Of a stretch of 64,000 nucleotides of DNA, positions 63,330-64,000 are shown piece after piece. Made by a program: the position numbers and the translations under genes. The notes under the pieces were generated by a model. That model saw only the letters and a list, made by a program, of their open reading frames with translations, was not told where the DNA came from and did no database searches. Within the stretch, counting starts at the first letter, position 1. Each line of letters opens with the position of its first letter. The stretch comes from Saxidomus purpurata (lineage: Eukaryota; Mollusca; Bivalvia; Venerida; Veneridae): NCBI GenBank assembly GCA_022818135.1, contig JAFMSR010000015.1:33671022-33735021 (forward strand), given 5' to 3'.

Positions 63330-64000
63330 TGTTATAGTAATGCATGTAATGTTGAGTGATGTTATAGCATCATTGTTTCATAATATTACTTTATAACACA
63401 TTTTTAAGATATACAAAATTATTTTCTTTGATGCTGCCGTTGACCTTGTATAATAACCAATTGTAGCCAAGTTAGAGATGTACGGTCATCATGGAAAAGT
63501 AAATTTTGCTGGGAGATTTGACTACAAAATGATGATGTAAGTTATTAATCAAAACATAGTCTTGAAACAAAACCTTGTGCAGCAACTAAATGGATATTGT
63601 TTGGTGCATTTGTCCCCTTTCCACTTTTAGTTGTTTCCATATCTAATGTTAATACTTGCTAACAGGAAATGTTATGTGAATCTGTAGAATAGGTAAGAAC
63701 AGCATATTTGGTTGCATCTTGTTCGTTTGTGCAAGGTCTTTCAAGACCTTGGTTTCTGGTATGTATTTGTCAATTGAATACATTTCAATGGTTATGTTTC
63801 ATGGATGAATCTTAAGAAATGATCTTATACCTGAATAAAAATTACTGAATCAAGAGTCTTTTATTATAAAATCCATACATATATATGTCTTAATTACAGA
63901 TGGTTTTGCTTGGAGGTTTGCTCCATCGGAGCTTTTAAGTAGACATAAAATTAATAGATCAATTCTAAGACGAGCAGCTGCGGTTCCTGTAAAAACATAC
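63330..64000. other. No gene seen at the right end of the window
   Basis: AT-rich sequence without a supportable coding exon, RNA gene or repeat structure. Confidence 0.5.

Overview
This window reads as nuclear DNA of an animal, most likely a marine bivalve mollusc. The two conserved genes are broken into short exons with GT-AG introns, and each shows clear homology to a human gene. AT-rich introns and intergenic DNA are full of tandem and dispersed repeats with GACCTTGACC-type and CGGACGGA-type units, which I associate with clam and other bivalve genomes. The bivalve assignment rests on recognition, not on a search.

Layout. 1-5.9 kb holds only repeats and sequence with no gene I can support. 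5.96-36.56 kb (minus strand) is a complete U2SURP/SR140 gene, a U2 snRNP-associated splicing factor. I reconstruct 25 coding exons that join in frame to 951 codons plus a stop: RRM, SURP, CID-like, DLDG-rich acidic, cwf21-like and RS-rich parts. Its introns carry two copies each of two large bivalve-type repeat families, a tRNA-derived SINE, and in intron 1 an extreme poly-G tract. 37.4-39 kb is a decayed non-LTR retrotransposon reverse transcriptase (minus). 40.5-41.7 kb is an 18-bp minisatellite, 41.8-42.4 kb a MITE/foldback cluster, 43.4-43.6 kb another LINE scrap, and 45.3-46.6 kb a 30-bp minisatellite whose units are self-complementary.

47112-54031 is the most notable object: a 6.9-kb DNA transposon with near-identical 20-bp termini, long interrupted inverted arms and a 9-bp target-site duplication. 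It carries two intact genes. One is a two-exon, 901-residue MULE/ZSWIM3-type transposase (FAR1-like zinc domain, DDE core, SWIM finger, AT-hook, PHD finger). The other, facing the opposite way, is a 185-residue SGNH/GDSL-type hydrolase. The element landed about 85 bp upstream of the start codon of the next gene.

54.1-62.4 kb (plus strand) is a complete seven-exon LHPP gene (HAD-family phosphohistidine/phospholysine phosphatase, 267 aa). Its introns hold a 1.7-kb inverted-repeat-bounded insert, a LINE 3' relic, a small poly(A)-tailed retro-insertion with a 12-bp duplication, several tandem arrays, and repeated copies of the gene's own exon-6 3' end. 62.5-64 kb is repeat and plain sequence.

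The two host genes do not form a functional unit: they point away from each other and are separated by about 17.5 kb of mobile and satellite DNA. All splice sites were read by eye from sequence and homology; no transcript evidence was available.
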